From the NCBI GenBank assembly GCA_024734555.1, contig JANPWX010019187.1, positions 53,902 to 117,901 on the forward strand: DNA of 64,000 bases. Direction: 5' to 3'. Positions within the stretch are counted from its first letter, which is position 1, and each line of letters begins with the position of its first letter. The stretch is from Trochalopteron elliotii. Its lineage: Eukaryota; Chordata; Aves; Passeriformes; Leiothrichidae. The translations under genes were made by a program, and so were the position numbers. The notes under the pieces were generated by a model that saw only the letters and a program-made list of their open reading frames with translations, was not told the DNA's origin and did no database searches. Shown here one piece after another: positions 33,061-44,685 of this stretch.

Positions 33061-34640
33061 GAAATCACCCTTATGTTGCCAATCCAAATCCACCTGAGCC
33101 ACTTCAATCCTAGCAGCCTGATCCACCTGCTGGTTGTTCTGATGTTCTTCAGTGGCCAGACTCTTGGGTACATGAGCATCTATTTACTTGATGCATCTTC
33201 ACAACCAACTTCTCTACCTGGGCAGCAATATCTTGCCACAATGTTGCAGCCCAGATGGGTTTATGTCTGCGCTGCCAGTTATTCTGCTTCCATTGTTGCA
33301 ACCACCCCCACAGGGTATTTGCCACCATCCACCAATCAGTGCAGAGATAAAGTATCGGCCATTTTCCTCATTCAGCAATGTCTAAGGCCAACTGGATGGC
33401 TTTTACCTCTGCAAAGTGACTTGAATCAACTTCTCCTTCAGCAGTTTCCATGACTTGTCATAAGGGACTCCATACAGCTGCTTTCCATCTCCAATGCTTT
33501 CCCACAAGATGGCAGGATCCATCAGTAAACAAGGCATATTGCTTATTTTTTATTATTTTTTAGTGTACAGTGGGGTGTCTTCAGCACGTATTACCTCCAC
33601 CTCTGGTGACATTCCAGAATTTTTGCCTTCTGGCCAGTCCATGATCACTTCTAAGATTCCTGGACAGCTGGCGTTTCCTATGAGAGCTTGTTGAGTGATC
33701 AATGCAATCCATTTACTCCATGTAGCATCTGTTGCATGGTGTGTAGAGGAGACCCTCCCTTTGAACATCCAACTGAAGACGGGTAACCAGGATGCAAGAA
33801 GGAGCTGTGCATCAGTACCAATCACCTCCAAAGTGGCTCAGACACCTTCATAAGCTGCCAGCATCTCCTTTTCAGTTGGAGTATAACAGACTTCAGATCC
33901 TCTGCATTCCTGACTCCAAAAATTTAGAGGTTGACCTCCAGTCTCCCCTGGTGCTTCCGCCAGAGGCTTCAGGTAGGGCCATTCTTCCCAGCTGCAGTAT
34001 AATGCACATTTTTTACATCTTGCCCTGTTTGGACTGACCTGAGGGATACAGCATAAACTATCTCCTGCTTGATTTGTTCAAAGGCTTGTTGTGGCTCAGG
34101 GACCCATTTTAAATCATTCTTCTTTTGGGTCACTTGATAGAGACGGCCGACAATCAGGCTGTAATTTGGAATGTGCATTCTCCAAAATCCCACAACACCT
34201 AAAAAAGATTGTGTTTCTTTCTTGTTTGTTGGTGGAGACATCGCTATTCTCTTATTGTTAATGTCCATTGTGATCTGACGATGTCCATCTTGCCATTTTA
34301 TTCCCAAGAACTTCAGGTCCCTTGACTGTACTCTGTTTTATGGCAAAACAGGCTTTTAGAAGGATTCAGATTATTTTCTTTCCTTTTTCAAAAGCTTCTT
34401 CTGCTGTGTTGCTCCACACAATGATATCATCAATGTATTGCAGGTGCTTTGGAGCTTCATACTGTTCCAGTGCAGTCTGGATGTGTTTCCAACACTGGAA
34501 CAGTTGATTCCACATATACTGGACACCTCTCCAAGTGAAAGCAAACTATGGCCTGCACTCTGCTGCCAGAGGGATTGAGAAAAATACATTAGCGATATCA
34601 GTTGTAGCACCACTGTGCTGCCTTTGACTCCAGCTCACAT
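33061..34640 (-). pseudogene. pol: RNase H and reverse transcriptase of A3
   Basis: The catalytic YIDD is intact at 34426-34437 (HLQYIDDIIVWSN). 33969-34307 reads MGIKWQDGHRQI and NKKETQSFLGVVGFWRMHI. 33553-33831 is the linker to RNase H. At the position of the stop shared by A1 and A2, A3 has TGG (Trp). Confidence 0.82.
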
Positions 34641-35726
34641 TGAAGTTCCAACATGTCCGGCACAGCAGCACTCAGAGGTGGCATGACTTCATTCAGGCTA
34701 CGATAGCCTCCTGTCATCCTCCATTCAACTTTCATAGGGGCCATATGGGGCTGTTAAAGGGTGAGTGGGTCCTGCTGATCACTCCTTGACTCTCCAGGTG
34801 AAGAATTAGTTCATAAATGGGAATTACAGTCTCAGCTGGTGCGATACTGCTTCCAGTGCGCCACTGTGATAGCAATTAGCACTTTCTGTTCTTCAAATTT
34901 CAGCAGCCCAACAACAAAAGGTCATCTGAGAGACCAGGCAAGGTAGACAACTGCTTAAATTCTTCTGTCTCCAGGGCAGCTATACCGAAAGCCCACCAAT
35001 ACCCTTTTGGAGCCTTGAAATATCTCCTGAGACAGTCTATGCCAAGGATGCATGAAGCCTCTGGTCCAGTCACAATAGGGTGCTTTTGCCACTCATTCCC
35101 AGTCAAGCTCATCTCAGCCTCCATTACAGTCAGCTGTTGGGATCACCCATCAGTCCAGAAATACAAATGGATTCTGCGGGAGCTCAGGACTTCTGAACAA
35201 CAGAATCAGCATGATTTCAGCAGAAGCCATTTATTGTTTACATTACACTACAGTTATAGATTCTAGGACTACTGTTCATGCATTCACGCATTTCTGGGTT
35301 GGTTGCGCTGCTTTGCTCACAAGGCCGGCATGCGTCCTTTAGGGAATTTGATTGGCTACGGTTCCGAGCCTTCATGGCCTCCTTTATCTCATTCTTGTTG
35401 TCTTGGTATTCTTGTTTCTCAGGCTCTTCTTCTTATTTTTAGAAGAGTTTTTGTCTCTGTAACCTTGATACATTCCAAAAGAACTGATAATAATAACGAA
35501 TACCTACAGGTGGTAGTTTGGCTGGAGCACTTTGTATTCCAAGTTATGCAAATACATTGCTACAGGATTCTGTCCCTACATAGCTTGATGGCATTAAGGT
35601 ACACTGTGCACCGGTGTCTACTAAAGTCTTGCACTCCTGTGGGGCTGCTGTGCCAGGCCATTGAGTCCACATAGTCCTGTAAACCCTGTTATCCCTCTCC
35701 TCCACCTGACTAGAGGCAGGGCCACT
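34641..35726 (-). pseudogene. pro: Protease and RT N-terminus of A3, split by an LTR
   Basis: Active-site LVDTGAQCTLMPS is intact around 35600-35640. The C-terminal part of protease (GNEWQKHPIVTGPEASCILG) resumes at 34900-35124, after a 390-bp solo LTR. Gag is separated by TAG at 35727-35729, the same arrangement as in A1 and A2. Confidence 0.82.
35175..35564 (-). mobile_element. Solo LTR in A3 protease
   Basis: 390 bp, TGCGGGAGCTC...ATTGCTACA, flanked by an exact 6-bp duplication GGATTC (35169-35174 and 35565-35570). AATAAA on the minus strand (plus GCCATTTATTG, about 35219) gives the orientation. The six-base duplication fits a class II element. Confidence 0.9.
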
Positions 35727-35729
35727 CTA

Positions 35730-36775
35730 ATACTGATCACAAGGTTCCCGACTAACATCTTGTAGAAATGGACTAGAACTTCTCTCCATAAAGTAGCATG
35801 ATCAGACCTTCCATTCTGCTTGGAAAACTGCCCACTGGAGACTGGAACAGCAATAACTTTCCTGAAAAAAAAAACATTTTTGGTTGTTTTTCCCTGCAAT
35901 TCCCATACCCATGCATCTATGATCAAGGTAGGTTGTCCATCCAATTTCCTCATATCCCTCCGTGGTCCCTGTCAGGGTTTGATAGGGTTGGCACCTCTTT
36001 ATGTGGGGCACCGAAAAAGGAGAAGCTACTGCCACTGCCTCTGCCCTTCTGTCCACAGCAGAGCTGGTTAAAAATGGCTAAGCAAGTAAAGTTCATTGTG
36101 AGCCATGCCGAGATGGCAGCAGCCCCATGGTCCCAGCCATGCCGCTGGCTGCGCCAGGATGGGCTGCACCGGGATGGGCTGCAACAGGATGGGTCCCACC
36201 GGCCTCCTCCCCACTCCTACTCCCCTCCAACACACCCCTCCTCTCCAACTACGTTAATTGGCTTAGCAGGATGTTTATTTTCAGAGCCAGCCCTCGATTG
36301 GCTTTGCCAGGCACAGAGGAAGCTTCTAGCAGCTTCCCACAGAAAAAATCACTTCTGTGGCTGGCTTCTTCCCTTCTCACCAAAAAATCAAGCCATGCAA
36401 AACCAACACAGTCCCGTAGGTAAAACCACAGGGTACCTCATGGTGTGTACCTTCTATATCCTCTCTCTTGAGTAAGAGGATACCTGCTGTCAGTTGTTGA
36501 GATATGGGCCCATACAGGAGGAGTAGGACATATTCTCTCTGATTTGCTGGAATTGGAGTCAGTTCATCTGTCAGTTTATCTGACAGCTTCTCCACAGACA
36601 CGATGATGGAGGAAGGAATACTCTCTTCATATTTCCGGAGTTGCCAAATCACATCACCTACTGTTGGCGATGCATCATCTTTCCAAAGTAATGTTGCCAA
36701 GGGGTTGGCATGTGCCATTGGTGCACTCTGAATAAATTTCCACCACATGGTATAGCAGGTCATTTTACCCCCCAC
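35730..36775 (-). pseudogene. gag: Gag remnant of A3, split by an LTR
   Basis: 36411-36775 reads a capsid-like segment (SPTVGDVIWQLRKYEESIPS, QREYVLLLLYGPISQQL). 35740-35953 reads the C-terminal part. A solo LTR occupies 35970-36410. The hydrophobic N-terminal domain seen in A1 and A2 was not found upstream. Confidence 0.6.
35970..36410 (-). mobile_element. Solo LTR in A3 gag
   Basis: 441 bp, TGTCAGGGTTTGAT...AAACCAACACA, flanked by an exact 5-bp duplication GTCCC (35965-35969 and 36411-36415). AATAAA on the minus strand. A GC-rich core has a short degenerate repeat (GGGATGGGCTGC) near 36160-36200. It is related to the H LTRs at 42590 and 56099. Confidence 0.92.
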
Positions 36776-37501
36776 AAAAGCTTATCTATTGTTTATTAAC
36801 TGGTCAGATAACTCAAACAGGACAAGCTGTCTTGTAGTGAGTTATTCTGGCACCATGGGGTTAACAGTGGTCTGGCATCTCCCAACTGCCAATAAACATC
36901 TTACATTTGAAGTGAGATCTGACAAGACAAGCTGAATTTCTGACTGACAGCCATTCACTTTACAACTATAAAAAGCCACAGCAAACTTTCACAAAGCAAA
37001 AATCTTCTTTACATTTTCCTGGAAATGTGTAGAGTTTCTCCCATGAGAAGGTGTGCACATGGGATGTGGATTTAATTAGCATATCCAGTTTGATAACCAA
37101 GATGCCTTGGCAAGAACAAACAGAGCTTTGAAGATTACAAGAAGACTGGCGACAGGAAAAGAAGACTGAATCAACTTCTGCAAGCAAGAGATGTTGTAAA
37201 ATGTATGTTTGTCTGTGTGATGTTTAACATAATCATTGTAGTAAAAAAATAACTAGCCTTCCTAGAATAGTATATAAGCATTTGGAAATCACAGTAAAGA
37301 TGAATTCTGATCAGCGAATCAGTCTTCCCGTCTCTCTATCAATCGTCGATAATTGGTGCTCCGTGTGACAGGAGAAGGACTGGCTAGCTGACAGCAATTG
37401 ACGACACCTCTGGAACTGATCGTGATGGTGAGAGAACTGCATTTGGGCCCACAATCGCCTGTACACTGCGACGTGACAGGTGAGCCAGGGGAACTAAAAG
37501 T
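36776..37501 (+). mobile_element. Probable 5' LTR and leader of B2
   Basis: AGTATATAAGC at about 37269 and the U5 end TCAATCGTCGATA near 37351 resemble the end of the B3 LTR (CAATCGTCGTCA). TTGGTGCTCCGTGTGAC follows at the primer position, then a leader up to the gag ATG at 37502. The left LTR end could not be fixed (about 37010 by length). Confidence 0.55.
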
Positions 37502-38334
37502 ATGGGACAGAACATGTCCGACAAGAGAGATGTTAATGAAGACATGCTCGTGCTTCTAAAGCATGGATCCCCCATCCTAAAACAGGACTTTAAGTCACTT
37601 TCATGTGTATTTCCCAATATTTTTACTCTCCGCTACTGGGACAAGGTCGGGCTTAAAGCTCTATGACATGGCTACTCTGCCTGGCCATGAGTCAGAGCTA
37701 CAAATGCTTCCTGCTTGGAGGGCAGTCATGGACGCCATTAAAAAAGAGGGAGGGAGTGAGGCAGCCTGCAAGGCTGCCATGAGATGGCCCTGGCAACCAT
37801 GCTGAAACGAAATCTGCCCAGGTCCCTCTCTCTGACCCCCATCTGCACCCCCTCCCCGGCGAGCACCAGGGATAGAGCCTGGTCGCCACCTACAGTCCCA
37901 CTGCTGTTTTGCCAGCGACCTCAGAGCTGCCGAATGCTTATTACTTATGCGAACACTGACTCTAGCACTGAATAGGAGCCTTTCAAGCCCAGCCCCGAAA
38001 AAGATGCGGACTTATTCCCTTCGGATGTGCATAACAATTGGTTATGGATAAAAAAGAAAACCCTTAAGGACAGAGACTTTGCCTTTATTTCGCTAATCAA
38101 TGCCACTCTAAGTTTCACCAGAATGGCCAGTTTTTACAGGGAAACTCATCTCGCAGCATGGGACAGCAACAAGTGCAGACACAAATCCTACAGCCAACAC
38201 AGCAGCTGCCGCAGCAACCAGGGGCAATTTTCAGCTTCCAACCAGCCCAGCCCCCACCCACCGGACTGTCTCCGACCTACGTGCAGCCACCCCAGGAAGC
38301 CCAGGGCTGGACATATCAACCAATAACACAGTAA
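37502..38334 (+). pseudogene. gag: Gag remnant of B2
   Basis: Begins MGQNMSDKR, a matrix start with a myristoylation-type Gly, and stops after 54 codons at 37664-37666. Later pieces in other frames continue Gag, including a Gln/Pro-rich section (about 38160-38330; QQQVQTQILQPTQQLPQQP) ending in TAA at 38332-38334. Capsid and zinc knuckles are missing or unrecognisable. Confidence 0.6.
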
Positions 38335-38616
38335 CGTTGTCTAATTGCTCAGTTTTTTGTCTCCCTACAGGAAATCTATGGACTCTTGGTACCCGGTTAC
38401 CACGCCTTGTCTATTGGTAGATCATCTACTCAGTAACAGGACTGTTTGTCTTGCCAGGAGTCATTGACTGACACAGTTGGGGAGATAAAGATCATGGCTT
38501 GGACCCCCCAGTCTCCCTGTGTAGTCCTGGCTGGGGGCAATATAGCCCAACTCATACCTTTCCCGGCAGTACCCTTATCTGAACCCCTGATAGCTGAACA
38601 GAAGGGAGGCAGGTAA
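38335..38616 (+). pseudogene. dUTPase C-terminal half of B2
   Basis: Reads GEIKIMAWTPQSPCVVLAGG and NIAQLIPFP, the region around the later conserved motifs of trimeric dUTPases, and ends at TAA 38614-38616. Betaretrovirus-like viruses carry such a domain fused to protease. The N-terminal motifs are degraded and no protease follows, so the element is truncated here. Confidence 0.65.
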
Positions 38617-40575
38617 TGAACTGGGAGGACCCAAATGATCCAAGAAATGTACAATCACACCTAATTGGGAAATAAGGCCAAGCTTATATCAGTGGTTTCA
38701 AGTACCATCTGGACAAATTCTAAGACACCTCCGATAACTTCCTTGGGGAGGAATACTTCCACTTCAAACAGGAGGATCAGGACTGTTTCGGTCAGAGAGT
38801 TATATTCTGGCCTTAGCCTGTGACTTATACAAAGAAGAAGAGGAATTACAACTTCCATCAGTATTGACCTCTGGAAAGTTGCTTGCTCTACTGCCATACC
38901 TGCTTCCTGGGGTGACAGAGTGAGATTCCTTCAGTGCCAGAACCTTCTGCAGCACCCTGTCCTTCAGAAAGAAGTCTTCCTTGACCCTTCATGCCTGTGC
39001 CTGTTTCAATGGCAGGGAGCCAGAATCTTCTCTCCCCTCTCCCTCCCCGTGTGCTCTGCTCACTGCCTGGGCTGGAAAAATGAGCACAAATGTCCAGTAT
39101 GTCTAGGAACACTGGTCTTACATCTCTCGTTGGACAAAGAACTTTCTCTGTTTCACTTCTCTGCGTGATACTTAGGGATCAGTGGAAAACAATCTGGTCT
39201 GTCAAATCTTCCTACTCACTCCTATTTCCTCACAACTGGAGGGAACATGGACCTTCGGGTGGTCCAGGCTGTAACCACCACGTTTACAAGTGTAGAAAGC
39301 AAAACCTTTAGCAGATGGGGCCTGTCTCACAGAGCTGGTATTACTGTTTGCTGACAGAGGGGAGTTTTCATCAAGGTTTCTGAGGAGTTCCTCATCTGTG
39401 AAGCCAATACCTGGCGGGTTGGGTGAGTGTCTGCCCTGAGGAGAATCCCAGGGTGCATGTGCCTTCCTGAGTCCTCCTGGAGCTGTGAGGAGGGGGGACT
39501 TTAGGGATAGCAGGGAGTCACTGTCCTCCTGACCCAGGAGTGAGCCGGGCATAGGATCTGCCCACCAGAGCTCCCAGCACTGTGGAGCTTTGGCTTCAAG
39601 ATATCTACTGGGAATTAAGGAGTAAAGAACAGCCCATAGTGTCCTAGGAGAAGAAGTGGGAAGTAAAAAGGTAAAGTTGTTTTCCTGCTTTCATATTCTG
39701 CAGTCTGGCTTATTTTTTTGAGTAAATTTTTCTTTCTTGAGTTTGCTTTTAACCTGTTCCTCAGTCTTGGCTGCATTTCAGAAAAGGTGGAGGTTTCCAA
39801 AAAGGTGCTGTGACACCAAAAAGTGTGTAGATGGTGTCAGAGTTGGCCTCCTGCCGTCCCCTAGAGAGGAGGATGGCACAGCTGAGTTCAGTGGGGCCAG
39901 GGTCTCCCTAAGAATACCTAAGAGCTCAGTGAATTCTCCCTTCCCACCACGCTCAGAAAGCTAGGGATCACCATGCAGGGAGGTCATGAGTGCATTAACT
40001 TGTCAATTCAAAGGTACAGTTATTTTGGTTTTGCTTAAAATGCAGACTGACCAACACAGTCTGTTATTTGTTGTCTGTTCTAAGAAGGACTTTGCAGCTA
40101 GCTTTAGAAACTTTGGAGATTGAGTGACTTCTAATGCTTTTTAATAATGTGTGTATATATATCTTTGTGGATGGGAATTACTAGTGCTTGTTGAATGGGA
40201 GATACCTCAGGAATGGTGAAGAAACTACAGTTAAGGTGTCTCAAAGATGATTTGCCTGGAAATTAGCCAAAAGGAAGTGACAAGGAAATAGAGGGCAAGA
40301 CCGGGTTGGCCGCTGTACTTGCCACCAAGAAGATCATATACACCTGCTATGTGTTGCAACCCCCTAGGCATGGTAGGTGGGGGTCCAAGCCATACTGGAC
40401 CTCTGTTTCATCACTAATCTTTTCTTTTCCCTTTCAAGATGCCAGCAAAATTATGTCACAGATGCTACCAAAAGCCATATGTGGAAAGAAACCGAGGTTC
40501 CTTTTTTTATTATTACACACACCCATGTAAACAGTCACTAGTATAACCCATCCAAATTAAGTACTTGTATGCAAA
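38617..40575. other. No recognisable gene
   Basis: Several open frames of 60-116 codons exist on both strands (for example 39202-39552, minus), but none shows a domain I recognise or agreement with neighbours. It could be retroviral or host noncoding DNA. Confidence 0.3.
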
Positions 40576-41744
40576 ATGAGAGAAAAATACTGGATTGCAG
40601 TAAACTTAGGAACAAGTGGTAACAGGTTGGGAAGTAAATGTCCAAAAGGAGAGAGATGGATTTGTTTCACATTTGCCATTGGGAGTAGAGTCCAAGATTT
40701 GGTAAAAGAACAACTGGTAAGCAAAAAGGCAAAGCCAGCACAGCAATCTAACTCTGTGCCAATTTCACTTCAAGATTTGTATACAAAACTTGAACAACAA
40801 TTAGAAAAGGAAATAGATATCTCGAGACTGGGGAAAAATCTGTTTGTGGAATTGGGGGAAAGAATAAGCAAGGAACTTAACATAACCAACTGTTGGGTCT
40901 GTGGAGGAGCTTTGATGTCTGAAGAATGGCCATGGAAAGGCAGTAGCTTAGGCCCAGTTGAAGTCCTTAAGTGGGACCAAACAAATATAAGGGGGGAAAA
41001 ACTAACCAAAAGGGTGGATTTTAAGTTCAACAGTGATAGGGGAAGAAAAAGAATAGCCCTCTGAACGCATATTGGAAACATATGGGCCAGCCACCTTAAC
41101 ACAAGGTGGGAGTTGGGAATATGAACCCCAATTTATATGCTAAATCGCATTATAAGACTCCAAGCAGTTGTAAAGATAATAACAAACAAAACTGGTAGGG
41201 CATTGGAATTAATATCAAACAAGGGCTGCAGTATATCAGAATAGGTTGGCTTTGGACTATTTACTACCTGAAGAAGGGGGTGTTTGTGGAAAATTTAATA
41301 CATCAGATTGTTGTTTGAAAAATAGATGACAATGGAGATGCCGTCCTAGATATAGTCAATGATATCAGAAAAATAGCCCATGTAGTGGCTCAAAAATGGG
41401 AATCAATGTTAAAAATTAGCTGGTGGGATAACATATTGGGAATAGAATGGTGGAAAAAGCTAGGCTTCTTCCTTTTATGTGCTACAGCTGGCCTGATATT
41501 TTTTCCTTGTCTGATCCCCTGTTTTATTCAGCTAATCACTAGTGTAGTCCAAGGCATGCAAGTGGTAACAATGCCTATATAAACAAAATTGACTGCATCT
41601 GGAATGGCACAAAAGATCATGATATTAAAGAAACAAAATAATATACAAAACCCCTTTAAAGAAGCAAAATTGATTTGTGAAAAAAATGAGAGGATAATGG
41701 AGGTTAGAAAACAAGAATTATTGCGCAAACCAAATGATTTATAA
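40576..41744 (+). pseudogene. env: Family I gamma-type Env remnant
   Basis: SU frame of 162 codons (40576-41064) contains ITNCWVCGG, the CXXC motif of gamma-type SU. After frame breaks the TM ectodomain reads [13 protein letters not shown] (about 41277-41320), a C-X7-CC spacing, and then hits a stop. 41385-41582 encodes the pre-anchor WWDNILGIEWWKK and a membrane anchor (FFLLCATAGLIFFPCLI). A tail continues past a TAA to 41744. Closest relative in the window is the E env. Confidence 0.78.
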
Positions 41745-41761
41745 AAAGGGAAGAGGAAGGA
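41743..41761 (+). other. Polypurine tract of the I element
   Basis: AAAAAGGGAAGAGGAAGGA directly before TGTTATAAAT, the LTR start. It overlaps the env stop. Confidence 0.75.
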
Positions 41762-41762
41762 T

Positions 41763-42170
41763 TGTTATAAATACGTATTATAAAGTTGGCTTTTTGCAAA
41801 TATTAAGATGAATGCTATATGTATAATGTCAAAATAACTTTGCTTTTATTTCTGCTATTAACAAAACCTAGACATGGTTAGTAGTGGTAGCTGATATAAT
41901 TATGCATGAACTGTCTGTTTGGTTGGGATAACATCCAGTGAACATATGATGAGGACCCTGCTACTGATATGCCAACTATCAGCATCTGCTATCTAAAGAA
42001 AGTATGGACCAAGGCCCAAACTGGAAGTGATAAAGAGAAAGGACTGAAACCACAGCCAAGAAACACACATGGTCTAAAAAGGCAGACCCAAGGAGTGGCC
42101 ATGCTAAATAGTTCCTGGAATATGGAAAATAGGCTGCTGCCTGGCTCAGTTCTACAGGCTCTCAATCCGC
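41763..42170 (+). mobile_element. 3' LTR of the I element, truncated
   Basis: Starts TGTTATAAATACG. The U3 matches the copies at 57696 and 7854 until about 42170. There a junction with a minus-oriented leader is marked by two copies of GCCTGGCTCAGTTC. The R-U5 end is missing. Confidence 0.72.
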
Positions 42171-42243
42171 CTGGCTCAGTTCGGCTGCGCTCCACCATCT
42201 TGCTACTCTTAGGTCTGAAGTCATCTGCCCAAATCACCTTGGG

Positions 42244-42261
42244 ATCACATCGGGGTCCCCA
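42244..42261 (-). other. Primer-binding site, tRNA-Trp type
   Basis: Minus strand reads TGGGGACCCCGATGTGAT two bases from the LTR end. It differs by only a couple of bases from the tRNA-Trp site of alpharetroviruses. Confidence 0.8.
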
Positions 42262-42263
42262 GA

Positions 42264-42524
42264 TGACAGAGGAGGTACAACTGACACCGAAGAAGGCTCC
42301 AAGCATCAGCCTTTTATTGTTCTTCAGTACAACCTTTTTATACTATTCATCTTACATGCATTACACCTATGTGCCCTCTCCACACTTTTGTGATTGGTCA
42401 GTACACCTGAGCACTCCATGTTTCATTACCTTCAATACTGTTCACCTGTCCTACACAGTTGTAGCCCAATAGGGATGAGGCTCGACCACAGCCCCATTCC
42501 AAATTACCACAAACTGTGCCTACA
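42264..42524 (-). mobile_element. Compact alpha-like 5' LTR
   Basis: 261 bp, TGACAGAGG...GTGCCTACA. On the minus strand a TATA box ATAGTATAAAAAGG and AATAAA (CAATAAAAGG) are well spaced. With the Trp primer site next to it, this is a 5' LTR, but the element body is gone beyond about 42190. Confidence 0.8.
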
Positions 42525-42589
42525 GAAAATCTGTTTCACGGTGTAAAAATCCCTCCCCTTGACTTACAGCTTTCCCCACAACTGTTTTT

Positions 42590-43850
42590 GAGGGCTCAAT
42601 CTTTGGCCGATGGGGTAGACTTTTAAGGATGAGCTGTTCAGAAGCAAAGGTTCTCTTCATCTCTCTCTAAGATCATCTTCATCTCTGGGAACAGAGATCT
42701 TCTTCCTCCCTCAGGGCAAAGGGTCTTCATCACTCGTCACTCTCTGTTCAGGCTTCTCATTTGGATCACAGCTACATCAACATCTAATTGCTTCAGCATG
42801 GATGACTTTGCTCCCCCCACGCTTTTTCATGAATTACCGGGATATTCTAGTGTATCATAATTCATCACCATGGCCTCACAAAAGAATTTCAGCCCAAAAC
42901 TAAGGCATCTTCTCATTCTCCTCCCATCTGGGATTTGACTCCTTCTTTACTGACCTTGGCGTCTTCATGTTGTTTCTCTACGTGTCTTCTTCCCTTCCTT
43001 TTCTCTCATTCGAGTTTCATCTGTGCAGTAAAAGAGTTAGTATCTGGCCCAGGCCTGCAGATGGTCATATGATGTCTGCCGGGTGGCAGCTGGAGCAGTC
43101 AGGGTAGAGTATTTCAGGCTGCGCTGAGGGGGGCTGTGCCAGGATTTCAAGGGCCTAGGCCAAAATGGAGGCGGCTGCTCTAGCCACATGGCTGATGTCC
43201 GGCCCCTGCTGCGTTCAATTCCAGCCATGGGGCCACTCTCTGCACAGGCTGCAGAGCTGCCCCAGGTCTCAGCCGCACAGTCTCCTGTGGTGCCAGGACA
43301 GCCCCTCAGCAGCTTGCAGCCAAAGCTGTTTACGATAGAGATTTCTTCAGCAGCCTTGCTGGGAGGTGGCGGGGGGCTAGTGAGCAGGATCTCAGCAGTC
43401 AACCTAAGGTTCAGTTGCAGCATGCCAGGGCCCATGGCCTCCCCTCCCCCTGCCAAGCAGCCTCTGGGGCCCGGCCAGTGCTGCAGCAGAGCAAGGCCCA
43501 GTCCTGCCAGGATGGGGCCTGGCAGGGTCCCCAGGAATGGGCCTGGCCCCGTGGCAGAACCCACCCAGTCTGGCCTGAGTGCACAGGGGAGGGCCGGGCC
43601 AGCTGGTTACCTCTTCCCAGGCTGGAAGAAAGAGAGCGATTCTCAGGCTTTGATATTTTTTAACATGTGTGTTTATAGAGGGGTATTCAGCTTTCTTAGT
43701 GGTTTAACAATGTGCCAATTCTCAGAACTAACCAGCTATTGGTTTTGCCAGGCACAGAAAAAGATTCCAGCACCTTCTCCTAGGAAATCACTTCTGAGGC
43801 TGCCCCCACCCAAAAAAAAATCAATCAATGCAAAACCAGCAAACCTTGGT
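42590..43850 (-). mobile_element. H-type LTR, 5'-truncated on the plus strand
   Basis: Shares several blocks with the H LTR at 56099-57631 (TCTCTGTTCAGGC, AAGAGAGAGCGAT, CCCAGGCCTGC) and an end AATGCAAAACCAGCA like the solo LTR at 35970. GC-rich core. The open frames across it (up to 323 codons) are incidental. Confidence 0.6.
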
Positions 43851-43949
43851 GTCTCCATGTGGTTTCCCTCACATATTCTGATCTCCTCCTCCTCTCTAGT
43901 GGGAATTAAAACTGTGCCATCACCCTGTCTTGTTTTCTTCTTAAATGTG

Positions 43950-44509
43950 TGTCCTGGTTTAGGACAAATTAGGGGAAGGTCTCCAGAAGGAGCCCCCCAG
44001 AAAACAAACCTCCACCACCGCTCCCCCCCCAGCTCTGGGTTTGAGAAGGAATTCCTCGGAGGAGAAGTGGAAAAAACCTATTTATTGACAAATAAACAAA
44101 GACACTCCCCAACACAAGGGAAAAGAAAAAATACTCAAATACTCAAGCAGTTGCTGTGAGGGGAGGGCGCAGAGCTTCTGTTTTCAGGCGTCGAGGACCC
44201 CCAGACACTCCCAGGTCAGGTCCGGAGCCGGTCCAATGATCTTCGGGGGCGGGGGGAGAAAGGGAGAGAAAGAAAAAAAGGAAAAAAAAACGAAAGCAGC
44301 GAAATAAAGGCAGCAGCAGTAAAAACAAAGCAAAGCAAAGCCTGCAGCCAAGCCGAGCAAGCAGCAAAAAGCCAAAAGCACAAGTAGCCCCACCGCCGCA
44401 AACACCCCACCGAAGGGGCGGGGGGGGGGGGCAGCTGTCAGACATAACAGTGCAGTACATAGAGATAAAGCTGCACGATTGGGATAGGAGGCACCGTCAA
44501 CCCAGGACA
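43950..44509 (-). mobile_element. 3' LTR of A2, variant subtype
   Basis: 560 bp with TGTCCTGGTTTAGGAC and CCCAGGACA ends. The R region keeps the tttattgacaaataaaca polyadenylation block, but the U3 is a different GC-rich and A/C-rich sequence from other A LTRs. The adjacent internal sequence (TTCCACCCCTTATC) matches A1. Confidence 0.88.
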
Positions 44510-44685
44510 TTCCACCCCTTATCCCATATCGTGAACATACAATAAAAAACGTGCATCTCACTTACTCAAACCTTCAACACTTACACATTTCCTTCTATCT
44601 TACTTGCTCAGACCTTTGACACTTATACGTTTCCTTCTGTTCCATGTAGTAACATTCAGCCAACAATGACATTTACATAGGAGTC

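Larger units (their letters stand above)
31189..36775 (-). mobile_element. Provirus A3, older family A copy
   Basis: Gag, PR, RT, RNase H, IN and a 3' LTR fragment on the minus strand, collinear with A1 and A2 but clearly divergent and heavily broken. Three LTRs have landed inside it: 32253-32691 (IN), 35175-35564 (PR) and 35970-36410 (Gag). The 5' LTR was not found. Confidence 0.85.

Noticed and set aside
35798..36475. 225-codon plus-strand frame with repeated WAAPG-like residues
   Set aside because: Antisense to A3 gag and across a solo LTR; the repeats come from a short GC-rich LTR repeat.
39202..39552. Minus-strand 116-codon frame as a possible host exon
   Set aside because: No domain, no splice-site pattern I trust and no agreement with flanking frames.
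43188..44159. 323-codon plus-strand open frame
   Set aside because: It runs through the GC-rich core of an H LTR into the A2 3' LTR, has no domain and crosses an element boundary.
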